From: an uncultured Pirellulaceae bacterium
Lineage (GTDB): Bacteria > Planctomycetota > Planctomycetia > Pirellulales > Pirellulaceae
Assembly (NCBI GenBank): GCA_934255105.1
Contig: CAKQNH010000003.1
Span: forward strand, 1-31,184
Direction of reading: 5' to 3'
DNA: 31,184 nt
The position numbers and the translations under genes are program-made. Of this stretch, positions 14,557-22,271 are shown piece by piece; position 1 is the first letter of the stretch; every line of letters starts with the position of its first letter. A model generated the notes under the pieces. It was not told the DNA's origin and did no database searches. It saw nothing but the letters and a program-made list of their open reading frames with translations.

Positions 14557-17097
14557 CTACTGCTGGACGGCCCATAACAGGTCCAGCAGGGCCGCGCGGG
14601 CGTCACCCTTGTGCTGCCGCAGCAATTCATCCGTCAGGATTTGAATGCGACTGTCGGGTAACAGTTCGGGTGCGAGGCAGACGATGTGCTCGATGCAGTC
14701 CTTCCAGCTCAGACGCTGATTGGCCAGCAGACGGTCGACAAACGCCAGCTCGGTCGCAGATGGAGGCGCAAGTCGCATTCGTTCATTCAATTCACCAGCT
14801 CCGCCGCTGTCCTTGGAGCGGGCAGCCTTTGAATCGGTCCCTTTCGAATCTTTGCTTGGCGAGGACGCGGCAGGGGCTGGGGTGAGATTCGGAACGGGCT
14901 GAGCCAGCGCCGTATCTGCACCTCCGCCCGAACGCTCACGCCACTGCAAGACCATCGCCAGCGATGCCTCCAGCGAACGAGAATCCGTTGCGCCGATCGG
15001 CATAGCGCCGTTGGCAAAGCTCGCGCGGGCGACTTGCCACTGGCGCAGTTCATCCTGCGAGGCGGCCAACCACTGGGCGTGGGTGAGTCGCAGTGGCTGC
15101 CTGCGAAATGCATCGCTGCGCACGATCCAGCCAATCAACTGCTTCAGATCGTGGCCATGAGCTCGGTACTGTGTCGACAAGAGCTCTAACAATTCGCGTT
15201 GCTGACGCTCGGCCAACTGCGTGGAAGACTGATCGGCGGCGGGCATATTGGCGGCGGGCAGATTGAACTGAACGGGCGTCCGCGATACCAGCGGCTGTCC
15301 AAAAATCATGCGCCACACTTGATTGACCGTGGCCTCATCCATCGCGGGAGATCGGCTAATCCACTCCGCCAACGCTTGCCGCGGCGCGTCGGCACCCGCG
15401 ATCGTCTCCCAAGCTTGCCCGCCCGGCAGTCGTGGCTCGGCGGCTTGCAATCGTCCATCGATCAAATCGTAGTAAGCGGTCAACGACTTGCCGGCAGCCA
15501 ACAACTCGGGTTGCCGGTCGACCACGATTCGCTTGCCCCCTTGGCCCACTCGTGTCTCGATGCCCCGCAACATGGCGGCCAGCGACCAATACATGGCCTG
15601 GCGTCCCGCTTCGTGCTTCGCACTGGGTGCAGAACCCGACCACTGGGCGGCCAGACTCGGCGAGTCCACGTCGTGGCACCGAGCGCAGGATAGATCGATA
15701 TCCAAAAAGTTGGTGCCGATGTGCGAAACCAAACGATGATTGCCGTCTCCGGCCAATGCGCTGACAAAGGCGCTGGTGATCGGATCCGCTTCCGCAGTGG
15801 GATTTGAGCGTTCCGCAGCAGCCAGCGGAGCCAGCGCCAGCGGGCCACCGAGCAGTTCTAGTGCGGTGGCATTCCAGGGGCGACCTTCGTAAATATATTC
15901 GGCAAAGTGCTTCTTCAGCGTTTGAACACGTGCGTCGTCCGCCGCCAGGCTGGAACCGGCCAACCATGTGCTGACGAATTGATCCGCCCAACGGCGCGCA
16001 AATGGGAGCGAGGCGGTGGCTTCTGAAACGAGTGCATCCAGCTCGCCAGCGGCCCCCGTGGGCGGTTGGCCCGTGAGGACTAGCGAGACTTGCAGAGCAC
16101 GCTGTGCGTCGTCGAATTTCGGGCTAGGGGTAACCGACAGCTCTCGCCACACTCCCGCCACACGTTGGTCGATCTGAGCCACGATTTGCTGGCCGTCCAG
16201 GGGCAAGGCCACCGTGCCAGCGGTCGATTCGCCCGAGTTAGCCTGAAGTGCATCGGCTGGAATCGATCCTGCCTGCCGTGACTCACTGACAACCGAACGC
16301 CGATCGAGCGGAAATAGCGCGGTCGACTCTGCGGAAGTGGCTGGCTTCTGAGCCGCATCCGCCACGAGCGCTTGTGGGGTGGCTGTCGGGTCAGCCCGAT
16401 CGACCGCAGTCGGTGGGCTGGCCGCCAACGACCGTGGCGTAGTGTTCGCGGCCGGCTGATCAGCGACGGTCGGTGATGGGGCAACCGGTGATGGGCCAAC
16501 TAGAGGCGGAGTAGTCAGGTTCCGCACTTCAGCCCGCGCCAGCTCCAACAAACGCCGAGGCAGAGCGCGATCGGGATCTAGCATCTGCCAGCTCAACACT
16601 GCCAACAGGCCGCAAGCTCCGGTGGCCAGAAGGGCGGCGACGATATGGCGTCGCAGTGAAACCCCTTGGCTCAGCCCGGCCTCATCGATCGCCCCAGGTG
16701 CAGCCGAGCCGCTATAAACAGGTCGCGCGATGATCGGTTGTGCTGCACAGGTCGCCGGTTGAGCTTGTATGCTGGGCGGGGCTGTAGCCTTCGAATTCAC
16801 AGCGGCCGCTGGCGCGCAAATGGGTAGCGCGATAACGGGCTGCGCGATGCGTGTGACTGAATTAAGCGGTGAAACGCTAAAGGGCTGCGCAGTTGCCGAC
16901 TGCGCGGCTCGAGCTGCAGGGCCCGTGTGGATTGCGCCCGTGCGAGTTGCGGGATCGGCCAATCCGGCCTGTTCACGCGACCAAGCGGCGGCGATGCGCT
17001 GCGATAAATCTGGCGCAGACTGTCCACTGATCAGCTCGTGCAGGAAGTAGTCAAATACTTGCTCCTCAGCTCGTCGCTCTAGCGGGTTATCTTTCAT
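14557..17097 (-). CDS. Single-pass membrane protein with an outward DUF1549/DUF1553-like CxxCH domain; candidate anti-sigma partner
   Basis: 846 residues. Residues 1-45 (EEQVFDYFLHELISGQSAPDLSQRI) resemble the cytoplasmic start of planctomycete anti-sigma-type membrane proteins. Residues 50-145 are low complexity with repeated AQP-IA-P blocks. One membrane helix lies at 151-172. A Pro/Ala/Thr linker runs to about 300, and a DUF1549/DUF1553-like region occupies 300-670. This carries CARCHD (471-476), a haem c attachment motif, and a QVWRMIFGQPLV block typical of DUF1553. The C-terminal part (about 770-846) repeats a LLANQRLSWKDCIEH pattern. The gene begins 12 bp after an ECF sigma factor gene, so a sigma-regulator pair with a periplasmic redox or ligand sensor is inferred. 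Haem binding and sigma binding are not shown by sequence alone. Confidence 0.7.
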   Translation of the reverse strand: MKDNPLERRAEEQVFDYFLHELISGQSAPDLSQRIAAAWSREQAGLADPATRTGAIHTGPAARAAQSATAQPFSVSPLNSVTRIAQPVIALPICAPAAAVNSKATAPPSIQAQPATCAAQPIIARPVYSGSAAPGAIDEAGLSQGVSLRRHIVAALLATGACGLLAVLSWQMLDPDRALPRRLLELARAEVRNLTTPPLVGPSPVAPSPTVADQPAANTTPRSLAASPPTAVDRADPTATPQALVADAAQKPATSAESTALFPLDRRSVVSESRQAGSIPADALQANSGESTAGTVALPLDGQQIVAQIDQRVAGVWRELSVTPSPKFDDAQRALQVSLVLTGQPPTGAAGELDALVSEATASLPFARRWADQFVSTWLAGSSLAADDARVQTLKKHFAEYIYEGRPWNATALELLGGPLALAPLAAAERSNPTAEADPITSAFVSALAGDGNHRLVSHIGTNFLDIDLSCARCHDVDSPSLAAQWSGSAPSAKHEAGRQAMYWSLAAMLRGIETRVGQGGKRIVVDRQPELLAAGKSLTAYYDLIDGRLQAAEPRLPGGQAWETIAGADAPRQALAEWISRSPAMDEATVNQVWRMIFGQPLVSRTPVQFNLPAANMPAADQSSTQLAERQQRELLELLSTQYRAHGHDLKQLIGWIVRSDAFRRQPLRLTHAQWLAASQDELRQWQVARASFANGAMPIGATDSRSLEASLAMVLQWRERSGGGADTALAQPVPNLTPAPAASSPSKDSKGTDSKAARSKDSGGAGELNERMRLAPPSATELAFVDRLLANQRLSWKDCIEHIVCLAPELLPDSRIQILTDELLRQHKGDARAALLDLLWAVQQ

Positions 17098-17109
17098 GGG
17101 AAATGTGCT

Positions 17110-17655
17110 TTATGTCTGTATCATTTTGTTTTCAAGACACTCTCGCAATTGAGTCTTGGCGCGTTGCATGAGATTCTTTGCGCCATGCGAGCTGATTTGC
17201 AGCGCGTCCGCGATCGTTTGACGACCCGCCTCGTCGCCATACCGCAAACGCAAGGCGAGCTGTGCGCGAGCGGTCAGGCGCGCAAAGCAATCCTGCAAGT
17301 TATCCAATAGTTCATTGCCAGCGTCAAAACCGGCCCAACGAAGCCAAGCTGTTTCAAACTGCTCGGCATGTTCGGTAACAGTCATCCGTGATTCGCGCCG
17401 ACGGCGCGAGATGAACAAGTTGTGGGCCACGCGGCGGAGGTAGGCCGCTGTGGCCGCCGAGCTGTATTGCTGGAGTGGTCGACGCATGATTTCCAGGAAT
17501 GTGTCCTGAGTTAAATCATCAGCCAAGGCCGCCTCCGCACCAAGCGCGCGAAGGTAGCGCCACACCATGTGTTGATGGTGCAGTACCAATTCGTGCAAGT
17601 CTAATTCTGCAGCGCTAGGGCTAACCGTTGCGGCCGCTTGGCTTTCAGGGCTCAC
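17110..17655 (-). CDS. ECF-type RNA polymerase sigma factor
   Basis: 181 residues, GTG start. Region 2 (about 25-95) has HQHMVWRYLRALG, DDLTQDTFLEIMRRP and YLRRVAHNLFISRRRR. Region 4 (about 118-175) has LTARAQLALRLRYGDEAGRQTIADAL followed by SSHGAKNLMQRAKTQLREC, the -35-binding helix-turn-helix. There is no region 3 and no C-terminal extension, so it is a compact group IV sigma factor. The gene lies 12 bp upstream of the membrane CxxCH protein, the usual order for an ECF sigma and its regulator. A 160-bp gap separates it from the preceding DUF1501 gene. Confidence 0.9.
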   Translation of the reverse strand: MSPESQAAATVSPSAAELDLHELVLHHQHMVWRYLRALGAEAALADDLTQDTFLEIMRRPLQQYSSAATAAYLRRVAHNLFISRRRRESRMTVTEHAEQFETAWLRWAGFDAGNELLDNLQDCFARLTARAQLALRLRYGDEAGRQTIADALQISSHGAKNLMQRAKTQLRECLENKMIQT

Positions 17656-17815
17656 GTATTGCTTTCACCACTCATGTCGCTCCGCAGTTGGTTGACTTAA
17701 CCCAGTTGACTAATCATCGCGAGAATAATTGCCGTCGTATCCGAAGCCGCAACAGTTGCAGTAGGACCGACGCTAATCGAGTGCCGCCCAATCTCCTGTC
17801 TACTGTGCGCGGCTG

Positions 17816-19102
17816 TTAACTCAACAGTTCGCGGATAAGCTTCCCACCGTTGGCGATCTTCATCGGTCGACCATTCTTGCTCTGATAGGTTGTCTCCAGC
17901 GAAATCCCCAGCCCGCGACAGACGGTGGCCATCAAGTCTTCGGACGAATAGGGTTCCGTGATGACCTGGCGACCTTCGGAGTCGGTTTCCCCAACCGCTA
18001 AGCCTCCCTTGATCGCTCCGCCTCCGACCACGACGCTCCAGCAGCGCGCCCAGTGGTCGCGCCCCGCATCGGCATTGATGATCGGTGTGCGGCCAAACTC
18101 GCCCATCCACAGGATGACCGTGTCTTTCAGTCGGTCTCGCTGAGCCAAGTCTTCGACCAACGCACTCATGGCTTGATCGAGCGTCGGTAGCAGGCGGGTA
18201 GTCAAAGTGTTGTGAACGTCGCGGTGGTTATCCCAACCTCCTAGATCAACTTCGATGAAGGGGACGCCGACTTCGACTAAGCGACGCGCCATCAAACATC
18301 CGCGACCAAAGGCGTTCTCGCCGTAACGCTGCTTGACCTGATCCGACTCCGTGTCGACTTTGAAGGCGTCCATTTGCTGGCTGGACATCAGTTCAAACGT
18401 TTTATTGAGGATCTTCTGGTGATCTTCGGCCGCCGGGCCGCGCCGTTGAGCGATGAAACCCCCTTCGATCAGTTCCAGCGTCTTCATCCGCTGCGTCAGT
18501 CGTTTATCATCCAATTTCATATCTAAATTGCGGATGCGCCCGTCGCTGCCAACGGAAAAGGGGGACCACGCCATGCCTAAAAACCCTGGCCCCTGGCTAG
18601 CGCCCCCCACCGATACAAAGGGAGGAATCTGCAGGTCGTAGCGACCCGCCATCAATTCGTGGGCAACGACCGAACCGTAGCTAGGATGTTCGATATTCGC
18701 ATTGGGCACAAAGCCGGTGTGCATGTAGTACCGCCCGCGGTCGTGGTCCGCCTCGCGCGTGCTCATCGATCGCACAATCGACAAGTGGTGCATCTGCTGG
18801 GCGACCTGCGGCAGATGCTCGCTGATCTGCATATCGCCAGTAGTGCTGATCGGCCGAAAGGGTCCACCGGTAACCGCGCCTGGCTTGAGGTCCCACATAT
18901 CGATCGTGGATGGTCCGCCCCCCATCCACAGCAAAATTGCGGATTTGTGATTGGCGCGCAGTTCGTCGGCGTGGGTCCGCAGCGTGTGCCCCAGCGCTAG
19001 CGAAGTCGAGGCCATAGCCGACGCCCCCGCAGCGTGCTGCATAAAGTGGCGGCGGGTCATTCCACGCGGTGTTCGATTGTTCATCCAGCTCATGGTGTGC
19101 AT
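17816..19102 (-). CDS. DUF1501 family protein with Tat signal
   Basis: 428 residues. The N-terminus has TRRHFMQHAAGASAMAS (17-33), a twin-arginine export signal. The body shows DUF1501 marks of the alkaline-phosphatase/sulfatase-like fold: ILLWMGGGPSTIDMWDLKP, SMSTREADHDRGRYYMHTGF, EVDLGGWDNHRDV and LWMGEFGRTPIINADAGRDHW. The Asp/His residues at these places are likely metal ligands. The substrate is not known; these proteins are exported and very abundant in planctomycetes. It lies 62 bp downstream of the DUF1549/DUF1553 gene, the classic pairing. Three in-frame ATGs lie in the first 15 codons; MNNRTP (codon 7) would also preserve the signal. Confidence 0.9.
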   Translation of the reverse strand: MHTMSWMNNRTPRGMTRRHFMQHAAGASAMASTSLALGHTLRTHADELRANHKSAILLWMGGGPSTIDMWDLKPGAVTGGPFRPISTTGDMQISEHLPQVAQQMHHLSIVRSMSTREADHDRGRYYMHTGFVPNANIEHPSYGSVVAHELMAGRYDLQIPPFVSVGGASQGPGFLGMAWSPFSVGSDGRIRNLDMKLDDKRLTQRMKTLELIEGGFIAQRRGPAAEDHQKILNKTFELMSSQQMDAFKVDTESDQVKQRYGENAFGRGCLMARRLVEVGVPFIEVDLGGWDNHRDVHNTLTTRLLPTLDQAMSALVEDLAQRDRLKDTVILWMGEFGRTPIINADAGRDHWARCWSVVVGGGAIKGGLAVGETDSEGRQVITEPYSSEDLMATVCRGLGISLETTYQSKNGRPMKIANGGKLIRELLS

Positions 19103-19164
19103 GCTTTATAAAAGATGTGAATGCCCTATGAAATGAAACCTGTCGCCTAAGCGGCCGCGGCTAC

Positions 19165-20904
19165 TTATTGGACGAGTATGAATTCGTTGCTATTGAGGAT
19201 GGCCCACCACAGATCCTGCAGCGCCTGGTCCACCTTCCCCTCGCGCGCCTGCAGCAACTGGCCAGCGATTTTCAATTCCTCCGGGCGAGCTCGGCGGGCC
19301 AGCCCTGCGGTAAACAGCGTCTGCGCCTTGGCGGGATAAGGGCCCGACGAGGCGGCCACATTCCCCAGCCAACTGCCAGGAGTGATCGCCGTGGCCCGCG
19401 TAATCAAATCGCCATTGAACATCATCAGGGCCTGCGGGATCGAACCATTAAAAGTGGTCGCCTCATCCCCTTCATCGGTTCCGAAGGCAACGACAAACTG
19501 GTCTAACCAGCGATCGCGCTCAGCCTGCTGCTGCTCCAGCGTCCCCGTGGCCTGCCCCCCCACATGCACCAGCGAATGATACAACTGCTCGGCAGACATC
19601 TGCCGCATGTAAAAGTGACTGAACTGAGGTACTTCGCCGAGCGTCGGATCGTCGCTGGCGTTGCCTGGCTCAATCTTGCTCGACAATTGATACGGCTTGG
19701 AAAGCGTGAGCCAGGTCATCAGCGCACGCATGTCATAGCTAGAACTGCGCAGCTCGCGCCCCAGTTCCTCCAGCAGTTGCGGATGCGAAATCGTGGCGTG
19801 CGGCCCCAAGTCGTCCAGCGGCTTGGAAAACGCGTACCCCATAAAGTGAGCCCACATCCGGTTGACCAACATCTTGTCCAGGAACTCATTGCCAAGCATC
19901 AGCTTGCCCAACTCATGGCGGCGATTGGTCTGCTCCACATAGCCGCTGCGGTCGATAGCGGTCCCGTCGATGAACACGGGATAGGCCACGCGAGACATGC
20001 CATTGCGCTCTTCAAAGTAGACGTCAGCCTCGCTCGGACGACCACCTTCGCCCGCAAAGTCCTGATCGATCAACTCAGCATGATCGATGTCGCGGCTACC
20101 ATCGGCATACCGCCGCAGCGCCCGCGTCTGACGGAAGAATGAATTAAATTCCCAGAATTTCTGCTGCTTCCACTGGTTGAATGGATGATTGTGGCACTGC
20201 GTACACTGGACCTGCATCCCCAGGAAAATCCGCGAGGTGGACGATGTGGCCAATGTGCCGCGCTCATCGTTGACCTTGTCGACCAGAAAATTAGTCGCTC
20301 CATTAAAATTCTCTTCGCCTGGCTTGGTCGACCCCGTGGCGGTCACCAACTCGTAGACCATCCGGTCGTAGGGCTTGTTCCGCGCAAAACAGTCGCGCAA
20401 GTATTTGGCCATCCCGTCCCGATCGATAAGCGACTGACGACTGTTCCCGCCGCTGCGACCAATCAACACATTGCTCCAAATGGTCGCCCAATGATCGGCG
20501 AACTCTTCAGTGTAGCGAGGATCATCCAGCAGCTTTGAAACCAGATTCTCCCGCTTCTTGGCATCGCGATCCTGCGAAAACTCTCGCAGCTCCTCAAAGG
20601 TCGGGATGCGACCGATCAGATCCAAATAGACGCGGCGACACCATTTGGCGTTATCTTCGACCGGTGACGGGACCAAGCCCATCTCGGCCCACTGCTTCTC
20701 AAAAGCGGCATTGATTAAGGCGACTTGCGGGATCCGATGCTCATTGGGGGACGCCGCCGAGGCCGTGCTGGGAGCGGCCCCAATGAGGCCACCGCCGGCA
20801 AGCAGCGCCACAAGCAGCGGCCAGACGCGCCAGCCAGCGCGTGGGGCATCCGCCCGAGGAGTTGGTCGAGCCGATATTCGAATCTCTGAACGGATGGCTG
20901 ACAT
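19165..20904 (-). CDS. DUF1549/DUF1553 protein with CxxCH motif
   Basis: 579 residues. A signal-like hydrophobic segment (26-50, ending STASA) points to export. The DUF1549 part (about 60-245) contains WCRRVYLDLIGRIPTFEE, LLDDPRYTEEFADHWATIW and CTQCHNHPFNQWKQ, where Cys234, Cys237 and His238 make a haem c type motif. The DUF1553 part (about 310-575) has LGKLMLGNEFLDKMLVNRMW, LLEELGRELRSSSYDMRALMTWL, and the end LWWAILNSNEFILVQ. The family is almost limited to planctomycetes and relatives; its biochemical role is not settled. It is first of the pair with DUF1501. It probably uses promoter signals in the 20905-21185 part of the divergent region. Confidence 0.92.
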   Translation of the reverse strand: MSAIRSEIRISARPTPRADAPRAGWRVWPLLVALLAGGGLIGAAPSTASAASPNEHRIPQVALINAAFEKQWAEMGLVPSPVEDNAKWCRRVYLDLIGRIPTFEELREFSQDRDAKKRENLVSKLLDDPRYTEEFADHWATIWSNVLIGRSGGNSRQSLIDRDGMAKYLRDCFARNKPYDRMVYELVTATGSTKPGEENFNGATNFLVDKVNDERGTLATSSTSRIFLGMQVQCTQCHNHPFNQWKQQKFWEFNSFFRQTRALRRYADGSRDIDHAELIDQDFAGEGGRPSEADVYFEERNGMSRVAYPVFIDGTAIDRSGYVEQTNRRHELGKLMLGNEFLDKMLVNRMWAHFMGYAFSKPLDDLGPHATISHPQLLEELGRELRSSSYDMRALMTWLTLSKPYQLSSKIEPGNASDDPTLGEVPQFSHFYMRQMSAEQLYHSLVHVGGQATGTLEQQQAERDRWLDQFVVAFGTDEGDEATTFNGSIPQALMMFNGDLITRATAITPGSWLGNVAASSGPYPAKAQTLFTAGLARRARPEELKIAGQLLQAREGKVDQALQDLWWAILNSNEFILVQ

Positions 20905-20971
20905 GCCGACAAATCCAGTGAAAAGTCCAGGGAAAAGCTAATATTGAGGGGGTGCGTACTCACTATACCAC

Positions 20972-21015
20972 TGCGTCCAAATCAGGTCGCTGGTGCGTCC
21001 AAATCAGGTCGCTGG
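20972..21015. repeat. Tandem duplication of a 22-bp unit
   Basis: Two exact head-to-tail copies of a unit beginning TGCGTCCAAATCAGGTCGCT (20972-20993 and 20994-21015), 68 bp upstream of the DUF1549/DUF1553 start. Two exact copies could be operator sites or a recent slippage duplication. Confidence 0.75.
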
Positions 21016-21102
21016 GGACGCCGAAAGCGGTGGCCGCCTCCGCACCTTGGCAGGGATCGAAAGTCTTGGATACTTCAGTCGTGGGTACTTCCGCTACGCT
21101 CT

Positions 21103-21108
21103 ATTATA
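21103..21108 (-). promoter_or_regulatory. Lone TATAAT box in the divergent region
   Basis: A perfect TATAAT on the minus strand, about 200 bp upstream of the DUF1549/DUF1553 gene, has no acceptable -35 at 16-18 bp. Weak support on its own. Of the 20905-21403 gap, the rest is the repeats and the sigma-54 site listed separately. Confidence 0.25.
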
Positions 21109-21185
21109 TTCACTCTCGCTAGCAAGTGAGCGAAACAAGGCGTGCGAGTGTACTCAGCACTGTAGCCCCTCATTTGAGGAAAACG

Positions 21186-21309
21186 CCGTGGGGTAAGCTT
21201 CCAGCTTGCCAATAAGCCGTGGGGTAAGCTTCCAGCTTGCCAATAAACCGTGGGGTAAGCTTCCAGCTTGCCAATAAACCGTGGGGTAAGCTTCCAGCTT
21301 GCCAATAAA
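21186..21309. repeat. Four tandem 31-bp repeats with internal dyad, just upstream of a sigma-54 promoter
   Basis: The unit begins CCGTGGGGTAAGCTTCCAGC and continues TTGCCAATAAR. Copies start at 21186, 21217, 21248 and 21279; only the last base of copy 1 differs. Each holds the near-dyad AAGCT TCC AGCTT. A period of 31 bp is about three helical turns, so the dyads lie on one face of the helix. Related single arms form the secDF terminator hairpin, so the element is dispersed. No spacers, so not CRISPR. Confidence 0.9.
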
Positions 21310-21318
21310 CCGCTCCGA

Positions 21319-21334
21319 TGGCCCGCTGTTTGCA
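21319..21334 (+). promoter_or_regulatory. Sigma-54 (RpoN) promoter for the Usp-kinase-regulator operon
   Basis: TGGCCCGCTGTTTGCA matches TGGCACGNNNNTTGCA at all fixed positions except the fifth base (C for A), with the invariant GG and GC at correct -24/-12 spacing. Transcription would start near 21345, about 60 nt before the ATG at 21404. The last gene of the operon encodes a sigma-54 activator, which supports the call. Confidence 0.75.
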
Positions 21335-21403
21335 ATTGTCCGTCGGTTGCTACCGCTCCACCGCGCGGCTATCTAGAGATTTCCACTTGAAAAGGGGATA
21401 TTG

Positions 21404-22267
21404 ATGCGGATCATTTTGGCTTTGGACGGGTCCGACGAGTCGCTCCAGGCGGCGCGTCTTCTAAAACGTTTGCCGCTACCAGAGCAGACGCAGATCTCGG
21501 TCGTCACAGCCATCGTGGATACCCCGATGGATGAAATCGACGCCGAAGTGTGGGTGCAGATCCGCGAGGCCTCGCGGGCGACGGCCTTGCAGAACTATCG
21601 AGCCGTGTTGCCACACCTCGGGCCGCTGTCGGCCAATGCCCAGCACCTGTTGCTGGAAGGACATCCCAGTCGCATCATCCTGGAGACCGCCCGAGAACGG
21701 GACGCAGACCTAATCGTCCTGGGGGCGCGCGGACACTCTTTGATAGCCCGCGTGCTGCTAGGGAGCACCAGCGATTATGTGGCCCATCGCGCGGCCTGCC
21801 CAGTGCTCGTTGTCCGCCCCCCCGCGACCGATCGAACGGCCGCTCCGCTACGAGTCCTCTTGGCTTACGACGGCTCCGCTGGTTCTGTCGTCGCAGCCGA
21901 GCAGTTTTTTGCACTCAACTGGACGAGCGACACCCAGCTCGAACTCACCACGCTGCTGGAACGCCCCAGCCTGCAACCTGAAGACCAAGTGTACGACCCA
22001 CAGGCAATCGCTGAAAGCGAGCAGAGACTGGTAGCCCTAGTGGCTGCCTCCACATGTGCGGCCCAGGTCAGCTACCATGTGCGGGAGACAAAGCATGTGG
22101 GCGATGCGCTGGCTCACCTGGCCGACGAACAGCAAGGGGATTTGATCTTTATTGGCGATACCGGAAGATCGTCGCTGGCTCAGTTTTTCCTGGGAAGCGC
22201 TACTCGCCACGTGCTACATCACTCAACCCGCTCTGTCTGGATCGCCCGTCGCAAAGACTGGCAATAG
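21404..22267 (+). CDS. Universal stress protein with two UspA domains
   Basis: 287 residues from ATG 21404, preceded by AGGGGA five bases upstream; a TTG one codon earlier is less likely. Two UspA folds: residues 1-140 with MRIILALDGSDES and GARGHSLIARVLLGSTSDYVAHRAACPVLVV, and residues 148-285 with LLAYDGSAGS and GDTGRSSLAQFFLGSATRHVLHHSTRSVWIA. The first G-2x-G-9x-G-S/T loop is typical of ATP-binding Usps; the second keeps the spacing. Such proteins accumulate in stress or growth arrest, but the actual activity is not shown. First gene of the sigma-54 operon, 4 bp ahead of the histidine kinase gene. Confidence 0.93.
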   Translation: MRIILALDGSDESLQAARLLKRLPLPEQTQISVVTAIVDTPMDEIDAEVWVQIREASRATALQNYRAVLPHLGPLSANAQHLLLEGHPSRIILETARERDADLIVLGARGHSLIARVLLGSTSDYVAHRAACPVLVVRPPATDRTAAPLRVLLAYDGSAGSVVAAEQFFALNWTSDTQLELTTLLERPSLQPEDQVYDPQAIAESEQRLVALVAASTCAAQVSYHVRETKHVGDALAHLADEQQGDLIFIGDTGRSSLAQFFLGSATRHVLHHSTRSVWIARRKDWQ

Positions 22268-22271
22268 AGAT

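Noticed and set aside
13488..14630. 380-codon minus-strand ORF overlapping the OmpA-like gene
   Set aside because: The other frame carries a clear OmpA-type domain and lipoprotein signal; this one is Cys/Arg/Ser-rich with no recognisable domain, a shadow.
22152..22271. Upstream start of the PAS kinase overlapping usp
   Set aside because: The 40 additional residues are a frame-shifted reading of the Usp C-terminus; the ATG at 22272 sits 4 bp after the usp stop as expected.
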